Shown here: one piece after another, positions 46,528 through 53,728 of the stretch
Layout of the letters: every line of letters begins with the position of its first letter
How positions within the stretch are numbered: the first letter of the stretch is position 1
Source: Acinetobacter lwoffii
Lineage (GTDB): Bacteria; Pseudomonadota; Gammaproteobacteria; Pseudomonadales; Moraxellaceae
Assembly: GCF_002321025.1 (NCBI RefSeq)
Contig: NZ_DCLL01000034.1
Location: 1-53,728, forward strand
Reading direction: 5' to 3'
DNA length: 53,728 nt
Program-made: the position numbers and the translations under genes
The notes under the pieces: generated by a model
Databases searched by the model: none
What the model saw: the letters and a program-made list of their open reading frames with translations, nothing else
What the model was told of the DNA's origin: nothing

Positions 46528-46871
46528 GACGAACAACTATGAAAGGCAAACGAAAGATAAGCGCCGTATTCTAACATTTTTCAGCGCATTAAGCACACAA
46601 TTCGCATGAGGTATACATTTAGTTGATTGCATTATATTTCTAGCACAACAAAGCGTCCCTTCGGATGCCTTGTTTGGTCTGTCATTTTTATATTTTTAAG
46701 CTCAAGATTTAATCCAACTAAGCCTGTTTTCATAAAAATCTGAAGATAATATGCAAGAGAAATTTTTGCTCAATTGAAGATGGATGGAGCGTTAATTATT
46801 TTACTTTCTGGTACTGACTTTCATGCCCCGGGCTGTTAGGATTTGACCACACTTTTGCTTGTACTGGGCTC
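46528..46871. other. Intergenic region upstream of guaA and dedA
   Basis: A 344-bp divergent gap. On the minus strand TAGAAT at 46573-46568 with a GC-rich discriminator is a candidate guaA -10; no good -35 was found. An imperfect hairpin lies at 46647-46674 (AACAAAGCGTCC with GGATGCCTTGTT). No small gene is supported. Confidence 0.4.
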
Positions 46872-47510
46872 ATGGAACTGATTGATTTTATCTTGCATGT
46901 TGATGATCACTTGCTTGAATTTATCACCAATTACGGGATCTGGATTTATGCCATTCTTTTCCTAATTATCTTTGTAGAAACAGGTCTGGTGGTGATGCCG
47001 TTCCTGCCCGGTGACAGCTTGCTATTTGCAGCAGGTGCACTGGCAGCCTCTACTGGTGCGATGGATCCTTGGGTGCTGATTCCGCTCTTGTTTGTTGCGG
47101 CAGTATTGGGCGATACCCTGAATTATCATATTGGCAAATATATTGGACCTCGGGTTTTCGAGATTGAATCGCGCTTCATCAATAAAAAACACTTATTGGC
47201 GACCCAGCAATTCTTTGCCAGACATGGTGGTAAAACTATTATTTTTGCGCGTTTTGTTCCTTTTGCCCGTACCTTTGCACCCTTCGTCGCCGGTGCTGGC
47301 AGCATGAATTACAAATATTTCCTGACCTATAATGTGGTGGGTGCATTCGCCTGGATTGGCTCATTTGTCATTTTGGGCTATATGTTTGGCAATATGCCGA
47401 TCGTTAAAGACAACTTCACCTATCTGATTTTTGGCATCATTATCTTAAGTGTATTGCCAGGCGTGATTGGCTTTATTCAACAAAAGCTCAAAAAAAGTAA
47501 AACAGCTTAA
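46872..47510 (+). CDS. DedA family membrane protein
   Basis: 212 residues with about five hydrophobic segments. The family motifs ETGLVVMPFLPGDSLLF (about 37-53) and FARFVPFARTFAPFVAG (about 133-149) are clear, including the conserved acidic and arginine residues. DedA proteins are linked to phospholipid flipping and proton-motive-force and polymyxin tolerance. The length and PFLPGDSLLF motif are closest to the DedA/YqjA group. Monocistronic. Confidence 0.92.
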   Translation: MELIDFILHVDDHLLEFITNYGIWIYAILFLIIFVETGLVVMPFLPGDSLLFAAGALAASTGAMDPWVLIPLLFVAAVLGDTLNYHIGKYIGPRVFEIESRFINKKHLLATQQFFARHGGKTIIFARFVPFARTFAPFVAGAGSMNYKYFLTYNVVGAFAWIGSFVILGYMFGNMPIVKDNFTYLIFGIIILSVLPGVIGFIQQKLKKSKTA

Positions 47511-47547
47511 GAACTGTTTAGATTAAGATTTTTTACAGCCTGTGCGT

Positions 47548-48141
47548 TTAATCCCATAGCCTGATCAGGAGTGGGATCAGACAAAGCAGGACAAATAAAG
47601 CCGCGCCTTTATAAATGAGGCCGGCTTTTATTTTTTCAGATGGACTGGTCAATATGGCCTGACCAAAGACCATCCAGAAAATCCCGACCGGAACGGTGCT
47701 CAAGCTAAAGGCAGCAAAAACCAGAACGAAGTTGGTCGGGCTTTGCCAGGTTTCCATCGGTAAAATTCCGGAGGCCAACAGTGCTGCTTTAGGATTTGTT
47801 AAGGTAGTCCTAAACATTTGCCAAGGGCGAATCTGCGGATGGTTCTTGCTGTAACGTTCTAACTGCTGAGCCTTATATAAATGCAAGGTCATCCAGCCCA
47901 CACAGATGGTACTCAGTACATAGACCAAGCCTTTAAAATTTGGCCAGATCGGTGACGCCAGATGAATCAACAAAGCCCAGACATTAATGGCATAAAAATA
48001 ACCGAGCAAAATGGCAGGAAGATAGAGACTGGTTTTGGCTTGCCCCTGCTGATGAGCAGAACTGGCCACCAAGGCATTGGCGGGCCCTGGAACCATTAAT
48101 ACAGCAATGAGTCCTAAAACAAATAACCAATTTTCAATCAT
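47548..48141 (-). CDS. LysE family exporter
   Basis: 197 residues, about six hydrophobic segments, with the N-terminal MVPGPANALVASSAHQQG motif (16-33) typical of LysE/RhtB exporters and an NPKAALL element in the middle. Divergent from the other copy at 24062, with low identity by eye. Substrate unknown. Monocistronic and convergent with dedA. Confidence 0.87.
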   Translation of the reverse strand: MIENWLFVLGLIAVLMVPGPANALVASSAHQQGQAKTSLYLPAILLGYFYAINVWALLIHLASPIWPNFKGLVYVLSTICVGWMTLHLYKAQQLERYSKNHPQIRPWQMFRTTLTNPKAALLASGILPMETWQSPTNFVLVFAAFSLSTVPVGIFWMVFGQAILTSPSEKIKAGLIYKGAALFVLLCLIPLLIRLWD

Positions 48142-48292
48142 CGCAATGAACTTTTCCGGGCCAAGGTTGTAGCTTAATCAAGATGGGAGTGTGATAACAA
48201 GCTTATAAATTTCAGATTTTTATACAGCCTGGTCAATTTCCAGTGAGTTTTATCTGGATTTAAGCCACACTTTTCTTGTTTAAAGCAATAAA

Positions 48293-48317
48293 AAATGCCG
48301 ACCTGAAGTCAGCATTT
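48293..48317 (-). terminator. Terminator after the lipoprotein gene
   Basis: AAATGC at 48293-48298 pairs with GCATTT at 48312-48317, extended by GAC/GTC past one mismatch. Six T follow on the minus strand. Confidence 0.78.
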
Positions 48318-48338
48318 ATCCGTTTAATGTTAAATGAT

Positions 48339-48731
48339 TTATTTAGGCGTCGCCTGCCGAACGATGATCGGACAGTTTTTATAACGCGCGGCCTGTACAA
48401 TCGCTTCCTGCTCGCCTAAAAGCCGTGCCAGTTCGGTTCTTTTGGTATCGGATGACTGTCCCATATTGACTGAAATACTCGGGCCAATACCCCAGCCACC
48501 GCGACTGCCCCAACCACCGCCGAGACCAACGCCCACACCGACACCAGTACGTTTCGGTGGTTCAACGCCATTGTCGATATACTGTTGAATACGGTTATAT
48601 TCACCCTGTAGTTGCGAGCAACCCAAGGTCTGATACAAGGTTGGCGACACATAAGTCGGTTTTACCGTCGTTGCACAGGCACTCAGTAATGCAAGTGCAG
48701 CAATACTCAGGCTTATTTTCACAAGTTTCAT
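48339..48731 (-). CDS. Putative lipoprotein with a glycine-rich segment
   Basis: 130 residues. Lipobox LLSAC at 15-19, lipidated C19. The mature protein has a Gly-rich stretch (about 63-90, GVGVGVGLGGGW), flanked by charged helices and two more cysteines (C38, C120) that may form a disulfide. No function recognised. It starts 13 bases after parA, so they are probably co-transcribed. Confidence 0.8.
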   Translation of the reverse strand: MKLVKISLSIAALALLSACATTVKPTYVSPTLYQTLGCSQLQGEYNRIQQYIDNGVEPPKRTGVGVGVGLGGGWGSRGGWGIGPSISVNMGQSSDTKRTELARLLGEQEAIVQAARYKNCPIIVRQATPK

Positions 48732-48744
48732 AGTTAAATCGATC

Positions 48745-49581
48745 TTAATTCTGCTCTATCTCATTGAACAACGATTGATAGGCCTGAGTCAATTTATGAT
48801 CAGTAGCCAAATGAATCAAAGGCAGATTTTTCTGATGAGATTCTTTCATCAAGATCGACGGTGGCAACATACTGTCAAGTACCGGCAAGCCTTCATCTTT
48901 GAGCTGTTGTACCACTTCACGCGGTAATTTGGCCTGTGCCTGAAACTGGTTCACCACAATCCCTTCAATTTCTAGACCTTCATTATGGTCATCCTGGGTT
49001 TCAATAACATTTTCAATCAGGGTCTGTAAGGCACGTTTAGAAAATACATCACAGTCGAAAGGAATCAGGACGCGGTTTGCAGCAATGAGTGCAGAAAGGG
49101 TAAAGAAATTAAACGCAGGTGGTGTATCAATAAACACCCGGTCATAATGCCCCGACAGTTGTTGCAAGGCATCTCGTAGCTTATAAATCTTGTGCTTGGA
49201 CTCCAGTGCATGGGCCAATGCACCCAGCGTTGGACTAGCCGGAATGACATCCAGATGTTTAAAAGAGGATTGATGCACATAACTTTCCAAGCCTTTGCTA
49301 CGACTTTTTAAAATCGAGCCAATCGCATTGCCGAGTAGGCCCTTGCTTTGCTGATTACCGAGTACATCTTCAAAATAGTTTTCTATATTTGGTTCGAGTG
49401 CCGGCTTGTCACTAGAATACGTCGCATCATCGCCCAGCACATACTGGCTAGAGTTGGCCTGCGGATCCAGGTCAATCAATAAGGTTTTTAAGCCCTGATG
49501 TGCACTGATTGCTGCCAGATTGACAGTAATACTCGACTTGCCTACCCCACCCTTTTGATTAAATACCACACGTGTACGCAT
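48745..49581 (-). CDS. ParA family ATPase, orphan
   Basis: 278 residues. Deviant Walker A KGGVGKSS at 10-17, Walker B-like VFIDTPP at about 150, and a switch region DLDPQAN near 38-44. This is a ParA/Soj-type ATPase that uses the nucleoid to position cargo. No parB follows it; the next gene is a lipoprotein. It could be a second, accessory ParA that positions something other than the chromosome, or the partner of a ParB encoded elsewhere. Confidence 0.9.
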   Translation of the reverse strand: MRTRVVFNQKGGVGKSSITVNLAAISAHQGLKTLLIDLDPQANSSQYVLGDDATYSSDKPALEPNIENYFEDVLGNQQSKGLLGNAIGSILKSRSKGLESYVHQSSFKHLDVIPASPTLGALAHALESKHKIYKLRDALQQLSGHYDRVFIDTPPAFNFFTLSALIAANRVLIPFDCDVFSKRALQTLIENVIETQDDHNEGLEIEGIVVNQFQAQAKLPREVVQQLKDEGLPVLDSMLPPSILMKESHQKNLPLIHLATDHKLTQAYQSLFNEIEQN

Positions 49582-49677
49582 GTCCCCCTCCTCACATTTT
49601 TAATTACTTTTACAACATTTGTATTTTCTAATTATTTGCATGGACTGGCTGTGCTGATCATCACAGCCAGCCTGCTT

Positions 49678-50073
49678 TTAGCCAAAATTCGGCTTGATCA
49701 TCACCAAAGCCAGAATAGACACCAATGAAACTACAGCAATAACTAAGCCAGCCCGACGCTGCGACAGCAAGATCGAATCATCTTTTTTATAGGCTTTGCC
49801 TAGCGAGGACACCAGCACCAAAAATAAAATGACTTTGGCATAGAACCAAGGCTGTACATCAAAGTCTTTCAGGACGAGCGATACTATACCGGTCAGTGCA
49901 ATCACCGTGATAGCTAAATGCTGTAAAGCGACTAGCGCTGTACGTGCTACCGGATTAGGCATATTTCCCTGTGTGCCGACAAACAAGGTCAAGGCACGGG
50001 CAAGAATGGCGACAATCGCCAGTCCTGCTACCGACATATGGATAATCTTGACTAAAAGTTGGGTTTCCATCAT
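49678..50073 (-). CDS. SirB2-like membrane protein
   Basis: 131 residues with four hydrophobic helices, matching the SirB family of small inner-membrane proteins of unknown role. The start is one of two adjacent ATG codons (50073 or 50070). It lies 6 bases after bolA, so the two form an operon, with parA 96 bases further on. Confidence 0.75.
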   Translation of the reverse strand: MMETQLLVKIIHMSVAGLAIVAILARALTLFVGTQGNMPNPVARTALVALQHLAITVIALTGIVSLVLKDFDVQPWFYAKVILFLVLVSSLGKAYKKDDSILLSQRRAGLVIAVVSLVSILALVMIKPNFG

Positions 50074-50079
50074 TTCCTC

Positions 50080-50388
50080 TTAGTTTTTAGGTGCGTGTGC
50101 ACAAGCAGGACTGGTCGTATCCTGACCTGCCCATTCTTCAGGCAAAAATGCATGAATGGCCAGCGCATGAATCTTGTCTTTTGACAGCAGATCACCCGCA
50201 GCAGCATAAACTTTCTGATGACGCTGGACGGGGCGCAAACCGGCAAATGCCTGACTCACAATCACGGTTTTAAAATGCGATTCTTTTCCCGGGAAATAAC
50301 CACCATGACCCGAAGACTCATTCACCACTTCCAAATGGGTTGGGGATAATTGCGCCAAACGATCTTTCAGTTGTTGTTCTAAGCTCAT
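50080..50388 (-). CDS. bolA: BolA family protein
   Basis: 102 residues with the class II KH-like fold (about 5-88; VVNESSGHGGYFPGKESHFKTVIVS and the RHQKVYAAAGDLL helix). BolA proteins pair with monothiol glutaredoxins to handle iron-sulfur clusters and also bind DNA. The His of the RHQKVY helix is the usual cluster ligand. First gene of a minus-strand group running to the lipoprotein gene at 48339. Confidence 0.93.
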   Translation of the reverse strand: MSLEQQLKDRLAQLSPTHLEVVNESSGHGGYFPGKESHFKTVIVSQAFAGLRPVQRHQKVYAAAGDLLSKDKIHALAIHAFLPEEWAGQDTTSPACAHAPKN

Positions 50389-50584
50389 GGCCTGACTCCA
50401 ATCTTCAAAAATATGGTCTCAGTATACCTTGTTCTGCCGAGTATTTCGGTAATCTGTTCAGATGCAATCCGTTGATTGTGGCGAAAATTTATTGATTTTT
50501 ATATGAATATTGGTTATTTATTGTCTGGTCTACAGCATTTTGCTTTTATTTTATGCAATTGATGCAAGATTTTTAACAAAGGTG

Positions 50585-50612
50585 TTGACCACATTTTTGC
50601 ATGCTGTATTAT
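50585..50612 (+). promoter_or_regulatory. tRNA-Gly promoter
   Basis: TTGACC at 50585-50590, a 16-bp spacer and TATTAT at 50607-50612. The start falls just before the first tRNA at 50622. The region 50389-50584 shows nothing else. Confidence 0.75.
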
Positions 50613-50621
50613 ACACGGCAT

Positions 50622-50694
50622 GCGGGAATAGCTCAGTTGGTAGAGCATAACCTTGCCAAGGTTGGGGTCGGGAGTTCGAGTCTCCTTTCCCGCT
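50622..50694 (+). tRNA. tRNA-Gly (GCC), first copy
   Basis: 73 nt with acceptor stem GCGGGAA/TTCCCGC, D-arm GCTC/GAGC, anticodon GCC in CTTGCCAAG, and T-loop TTCGAGT. Discriminator T. The 3' CCA is not encoded (CAA follows). Confidence 0.97.
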
Positions 50695-50742
50695 CAAAAT
50701 TTTTTCATTTAGTTTTTTCATTTAAAAAACTTTATAGACTCC

Positions 50743-50815
50743 GCGGGAATAGCTCAGTTGGTAGAGCATAACCTTGCCAAGGTTGGGGTCGGGAGTTCGA
50801 GTCTCCTTTCCCGCT
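50743..50815 (+). tRNA. tRNA-Gly (GCC), second copy
   Basis: Identical to the first copy over all 73 bases, 48 bases downstream. Unlike the first, CCA is encoded at 50816-50818. The pair is probably one transcript. Confidence 0.97.
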
Positions 50816-50823
50816 CCAGATTC

Positions 50824-50855
50824 AAAAAGCCCTCATCGAAAGATGGGGGCTTTTT
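50824..50855 (+). terminator. Terminator after the tRNA pair
   Basis: AAAAAGCCCTCATC at 50824-50837, loop GAAA, GATGGGGGC then T run from 50851. Strong and GC-rich. Confidence 0.92.
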
Positions 50856-50954
50856 TATTGTTGATTATTAATAATATTTTTTCTAAAACCTCTCTGTTCC
50901 AGCTTTGGAAGAAGTTCTAAAATTTTTAGACAACGTGTTTTTTGAAGCTGGTGC

Positions 50955-51146
50955 GTGACCAAAAGTGCCCTAAACGTGCCTTCCCTTTATCATATACAAA
51001 TCAACACATTCACTATTTTGGTATTTTTTTAATCAATTTCATTATAAATAATCAGAACACCTCCCCCATACACTTGATTTCTATTTTTTCCATCAATTTT
51101 AGTATTTTTTATTTTATTAATTTTTATGGTGACCAAATTTGGTCAC
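50955..51146. repeat. GTGACCAAA repeats
   Basis: GTGACCAAA occurs at 50955-50963 and 51129-51137, and inverted (TTTGGTCAC) at 51138-51146. The last two abut to form a perfect palindrome that extends to 22 bp (51127-51148). They lie between the tRNA genes and the repressor gene, with no gene between. Candidate binding sites for integrase, excisionase or the repressor. Confidence 0.6.
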
Positions 51147-51206
51147 CAAAAATACATAATTAAAACATTTACTTATGATAAAAAACTCAATTTTATTCTC
51201 TTTCAA

Positions 51207-51425
51207 TCAATCATTTTGCTCTTCATTTTTCTTAAATTTTAATAAATCACCCACTTCAACATTAAGCAATACACACAATTTCTCTAACGTTTCAAAATCT
51301 ATTCGAGTCGATTGACCATTATATAACTTATGTAATGTTGTCTTACTCATTCCAGTCGCCCGCACTACATCAGCTACTTTCATTCTTCGTTCTGCCAAAA
51401 GTACTGGCAAGTTACAAACTATCAT
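51207..51425 (-). CDS. Small XRE/Cro-type regulator
   Basis: 72 residues, almost entirely one helix-turn-helix domain (KVADVVRATGMSKTTLHKLYNG, about 16-37) followed by FETLEKLCVLLNVEVGDLL. There is no protease or dimer domain of a CI repressor. It diverges from the excisionase gene with a 110-bp gap containing ATTGTG repeats, so it probably controls element excision. Confidence 0.88.
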   Translation of the reverse strand: MIVCNLPVLLAERRMKVADVVRATGMSKTTLHKLYNGQSTRIDFETLEKLCVLLNVEVGDLLKFKKNEEQND

Positions 51426-51535
51426 TAATTACCACCATTGTGTAATAAAGTACTTGCATGGTGTCTTAAATGCATCTATTATTGCATTGTGACCTTAAAT
51501 AACACTATTGTGATACTTTATAAAAGGATACAGAC

Positions 51536-51751
51536 ATGAATCTTATTTATATTACTACAAAAGAACTGGCGGAACGAATCCATTACAACGAGCGTACCAT
51601 CCGTAATCAGTTGAAGGACAGTGTTCTAATCGAAGGCATTCATTACATCCGCCCTTTTGGTGGACGCAAAATTTTATATGTATGGGAGCGTATTGAAGAA
51701 GATATGACTAAAACCACTTTAGGCTCGCTACACAGCCTACAACTTCAATAA
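51536..51751 (+). CDS. Excisionase-like DNA-binding protein
   Basis: 71 residues with an N-terminal winged-helix-type segment (YITTKELAERIHYNERTIRNQL, about 5-26). Small size and position 13 bases before the integrase gene suggest a recombination directionality factor. The assignment is by context and fold, not by a specific motif. AAAGGA lies 6 bases before its ATG. Confidence 0.7.
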   Translation: MNLIYITTKELAERIHYNERTIRNQLKDSVLIEGIHYIRPFGGRKILYVWERIEEDMTKTTLGSLHSLQLQ

Positions 51752-51764
51752 GGAGGATATTATT

Positions 51765-52946
51765 ATGGCTGCCATCCGTACTAGATACGGTAAGTTATGT
51801 GTCGATTTTCGATACTTAAACATCCGTTGTCGTGAAACAACAGCTCTTGAAGACAATGCTCCAAATCGCAAAAAGCTTGAAAAAGTGATTGAGCGAATGG
51901 AAGCGGAAATCTTATTGGGTATTTTTGACTATGCTAAGTACTTTCCAAAAAGTTCTCGTTTGAAAGAAATCAAAAATGCAGAAAACAGAGTAAATGAAAT
52001 CAGCTCTAAAACACCTCTATTTTCAAAGTTCTGTGAAATCTGGTTCACTGATAAAGAAATAGAGTGGCGTACAAGCTATAAGGAGAAAATTCAAATTGTA
52101 ATCAAAAAGTACTTGATCCCTTTTTTTGGCGCAATTCCTGTTATTAATATTAAAAAGTCAGACATTCTTGGATTCCGTTCATCCCTCGCCAAAGTGACTC
52201 ACGGAAAAAACCAAGAATGCCTTTCACCATCAAGAATCAACCAGATTATGATAGTGCTTCGCATGATACTCGATAGTGCTGCCGAACGATATGAATTTGA
52301 TAGCCCTTATAAAAATATCAAGAACTTAAAGCAAGGAAAGATTGAAGTAACACCTTTTTCATTAAAGGAAGTACACGCAATCCTTGCCACAGTTCGTGAT
52401 GATTTTAAGCCTTATTATACTGTTCGATTTTTCACAGGTATGCGCACCAGTGAGATCGATGGCTTGCAATGGAAAAATGTGGACTTACAACGTCGGGAAA
52501 TCCACATTCGTGAAGCATTGGTGAATGGTATTCTTGGTGGAACCAAAACGTATGGTTCTGACCGCACGATCCAGATGAATGACCGGGTATACCAAGCCTT
52601 TCTACAACAGAAAAGCCTCAACAACGGAAAATCGGACTTCGTCTTCTGTAACCGTGATGGCGGTCCTCTAGACTACCGTTTAGTTAATAAGCGTGTATGG
52701 CACCCTATCCTGCGCTTTTTAGGATTAACGCCTCGTCGTGCTTATCAGACACGTCATACAGCAGCAACGCTCTGGCTGGCGGCAGGTGAAAATCCAGAAT
52801 GGGTCGCTCGCCAATTGGGGCATTCAACCACTGAAATGTTGTTCCGGGTCTATAGCCGCTACATTCCGAATGTTACCCGTCGCGATGGCAGTGCTTTTGA
52901 AGCCATGCTGGAGAGACTCACTACAGAGGAGCTTGCACATGAATAG
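51765..52946 (+). CDS. int: Tyrosine integrase
   Basis: Site-specific recombinase of 393 residues. The N-terminal arm-DNA-binding domain covers about 1-60, the core-binding domain about 90-190, and the catalytic domain follows. Active-site residues are R227 (TGMRTSEI), R330-H331 (YQTRHTAATL), H353 (QLGHST) and Y363 (RVYSRY). The first His of the usual HxxR box is Tyr here, a known variant. AGGAGG lies just before the ATG. It is transcribed away from the tRNA genes. Confidence 0.95.
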   Translation: MAAIRTRYGKLCVDFRYLNIRCRETTALEDNAPNRKKLEKVIERMEAEILLGIFDYAKYFPKSSRLKEIKNAENRVNEISSKTPLFSKFCEIWFTDKEIEWRTSYKEKIQIVIKKYLIPFFGAIPVINIKKSDILGFRSSLAKVTHGKNQECLSPSRINQIMIVLRMILDSAAERYEFDSPYKNIKNLKQGKIEVTPFSLKEVHAILATVRDDFKPYYTVRFFTGMRTSEIDGLQWKNVDLQRREIHIREALVNGILGGTKTYGSDRTIQMNDRVYQAFLQQKSLNNGKSDFVFCNRDGGPLDYRLVNKRVWHPILRFLGLTPRRAYQTRHTAATLWLAAGENPEWVARQLGHSTTEMLFRVYSRYIPNVTRRDGSAFEAMLERLTTEELAHE

Positions 52947-53190
52947 TAAAGCTTTCTTTGGTGGTGTGGTGATCAGCCCTGAAGCAGATATGGTCGCTCG
53001 TGAATTAATCCATGAGCTACACATTCCGAAACTGCACAATCTGGCCTTTTTGCTGGAAATCAATAAATGCTTCGATGATCACCAGGCGTTGAGACTTTGG
53101 CTACAGCGAATGCTGGATGAAGGGCAAGCTCATTACGATGACTTGGCTCAACAGGCCCGTGTCCGCTTAATGAGTCTCGCTCACTCATAA
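52939..53190 (+). CDS. Hypothetical element protein
   Basis: 83 residues, starting at the ATG that overlaps the integrase stop by 8 bases (52939). The same frame is open upstream inside int, but that part is not a gene. The protein is mainly helical and His- and Leu-rich; no family recognised. AGGAG about 10 bases upstream supports the start. Coupled translation with int is likely. Confidence 0.65.
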   Translation: MNSKAFFGGVVISPEADMVARELIHELHIPKLHNLAFLLEINKCFDDHQALRLWLQRMLDEGQAHYDDLAQQARVRLMSLAHS

Positions 53191-53255
53191 AACAAACATA
53201 AAAGGTCATCTAATTGATGACCTCAGCCCCTTTATACCTATAAAAAGGTGAACAC

Positions 53256-53728
53256 ATGCATAAAGATATTTCAATTTGGATGCCACTCTATATTGGCGAC
53301 CTACAGGCGAAATTTGCACGAATGACAGCAGAACAAATTGGTGCGGCACTGCTGTTAATGATGGATTTCTGGAAAAATGGTGACATTCCTCACGACCTAG
53401 CTACTGTATGTAGCATCACGAAATTACCGCAGCACACCAAGGCTAAAACTTTGTTAAATACTCTGATGGCCCTAGAATTGTTTGAAGTCGAGTCTGAGCA
53501 GATTCATTCAAATTTCTTAAGCAGTTTAAAAAGCCAGGCATTGCAAAATCAGCAAATGAAATCTGATAAAGCTAAAAATGCAGCTCAAGTACGTTGGGGG
53601 AAATCCGCAAGTAATGCTCAAGCATCAGCCAAGCAACGAAAAGTAAATGCTCAAGCAGCTCCTGAGAAGAACCCGAGTATTACTCAAGTCATGCTTGAAC
53701 CATGCCCTTCATCTTCATCTTCATCTTC
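53256..53728 (+). CDS. DUF1376 phage-type protein, truncated by window end
   Basis: At least 157 residues, running off the right edge. The N-terminal segment LYIGDLQAKFARMTAEQIGAALLLMMDFWKNGDIP matches DUF1376 (YdaU-like), found in phage replication modules. AAAAGGTG lies 5 bases before the ATG at 53256. The visible C-terminal part is an Ala/Gln/Ser-rich linker ending in a Ser run. Confidence 0.75.
   Translation, partial: MHKDISIWMPLYIGDLQAKFARMTAEQIGAALLLMMDFWKNGDIPHDLATVCSITKLPQHTKAKTLLNTLMALELFEVESEQIHSNFLSSLKSQALQNQQMKSDKAKNAAQVRWGKSASNAQASAKQRKVNAQAAPEKNPSITQVMLEPCPSSSSSS
53708..53728 (+). repeat. TTCATC microsatellite
   Basis: The 6-bp unit TTCATC is repeated 3.5 times to the window edge inside the DUF1376 gene, encoding consecutive serines. 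Units of six keep the frame, so copy changes would only vary the length of the Ser run. The full extent is not visible. Confidence 0.7.

Larger units (their letters stand above)
50819..53728 (+). mobile_element. Left end of an integrated element (prophage or island), truncated
   Basis: Starts after the tRNA-Gly pair and holds a repressor, an excisionase-like gene, a tyrosine integrase, a small gene and a DUF1376 phage-type gene. tRNA genes are usual attachment sites for tyrosine integrases. The left boundary is approximate because the matching att copy would lie beyond the right edge of the window. Confidence 0.75.

Noticed and set aside
50942..51163. Open frame of 73 codons after the tRNA genes
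   Set aside because: Non-ATG start, no ribosome site, low-complexity composition, and it contains the GTGACCAAA repeats.
52738..52938. Upstream extension of the small gene after int
   Set aside because: This part only overlaps the integrase catalytic domain in another frame; the ATG at 52939 has its own ribosome site.

Overview
The window looks like chromosomal DNA of an Acinetobacter species. The evidence is protein character (a complete atp operon with a D60-type c subunit, Zur/ZnuABC, an OprC-type copper receptor, PhoBR, GuaA, DprA), moderately low GC, and a VgrG-linked type VI secretion (T6SS) effector locus. The species call is inference from family resemblance; no search was run.

Layout, left to right. 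Positions 1-320 look like the upstream leader of a leftward stable-RNA (probably rRNA) operon whose genes lie off the left edge: two sigma70-like promoters about 140 bp apart and a boxB-like hairpin. Then come a copper uptake pair (oprC and a DUF2946 gene), def, a LysM protein, dprA and tsaC. A compact intergenic transcription unit that looks like a small RNA follows (about 7009-7136, minus). Next are a DMT transporter, a glutathione peroxidase, a lipoprotein, a pirin, an aldehyde dehydrogenase and an unrecognised AT-rich gene. The nine-gene atp operon (atpIBEFHAGDC, minus) has a clear promoter and terminator. The zinc locus is znuA divergent from zur-znuC-znuB, with a perfect 15-bp Zur-type palindrome between them.

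From 24 to 32 kb: a LysE exporter, a Dyp peroxidase, and a T6SS tip locus on the minus strand (vgrG, a GH19-like cell-wall effector, then a small secreted protein that is probably its immunity protein). An IS5-type element of about 868 bp has split the effector gene. Both halves are otherwise in frame, and the downstream gene is intact.

From 32 to 50 kb: a methionine-type aminotransferase, a MATE pump, an SDR/TetR divergent pair with a palindrome over the SDR promoter, phoB-phoR with Pho-box-like repeats, a glutathione transferase, a second pirin, and a parS-like site. Two tandem diguanylate cyclase genes follow, the second a pseudogene. Then come an Mrr-type nuclease, guaA, dedA, a second LysE exporter, and a minus-strand group of bolA, a SirB2-like gene, an orphan parA and a lipoprotein gene.

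From 50.6 kb: two identical tRNA-Gly(GCC) genes, then the start of an integrated element (repressor, excisionase, tyrosine integrase, a small gene, a DUF1376 protein) that runs off the right edge.

The least explained items are the small-RNA candidate, the interrupted effector with its surviving immunity gene, the parS-like site with an orphan ParA 8 kb away, the AT-rich orphan gene next to atpC, and the repeated GTGACCAAA motif at the element boundary.
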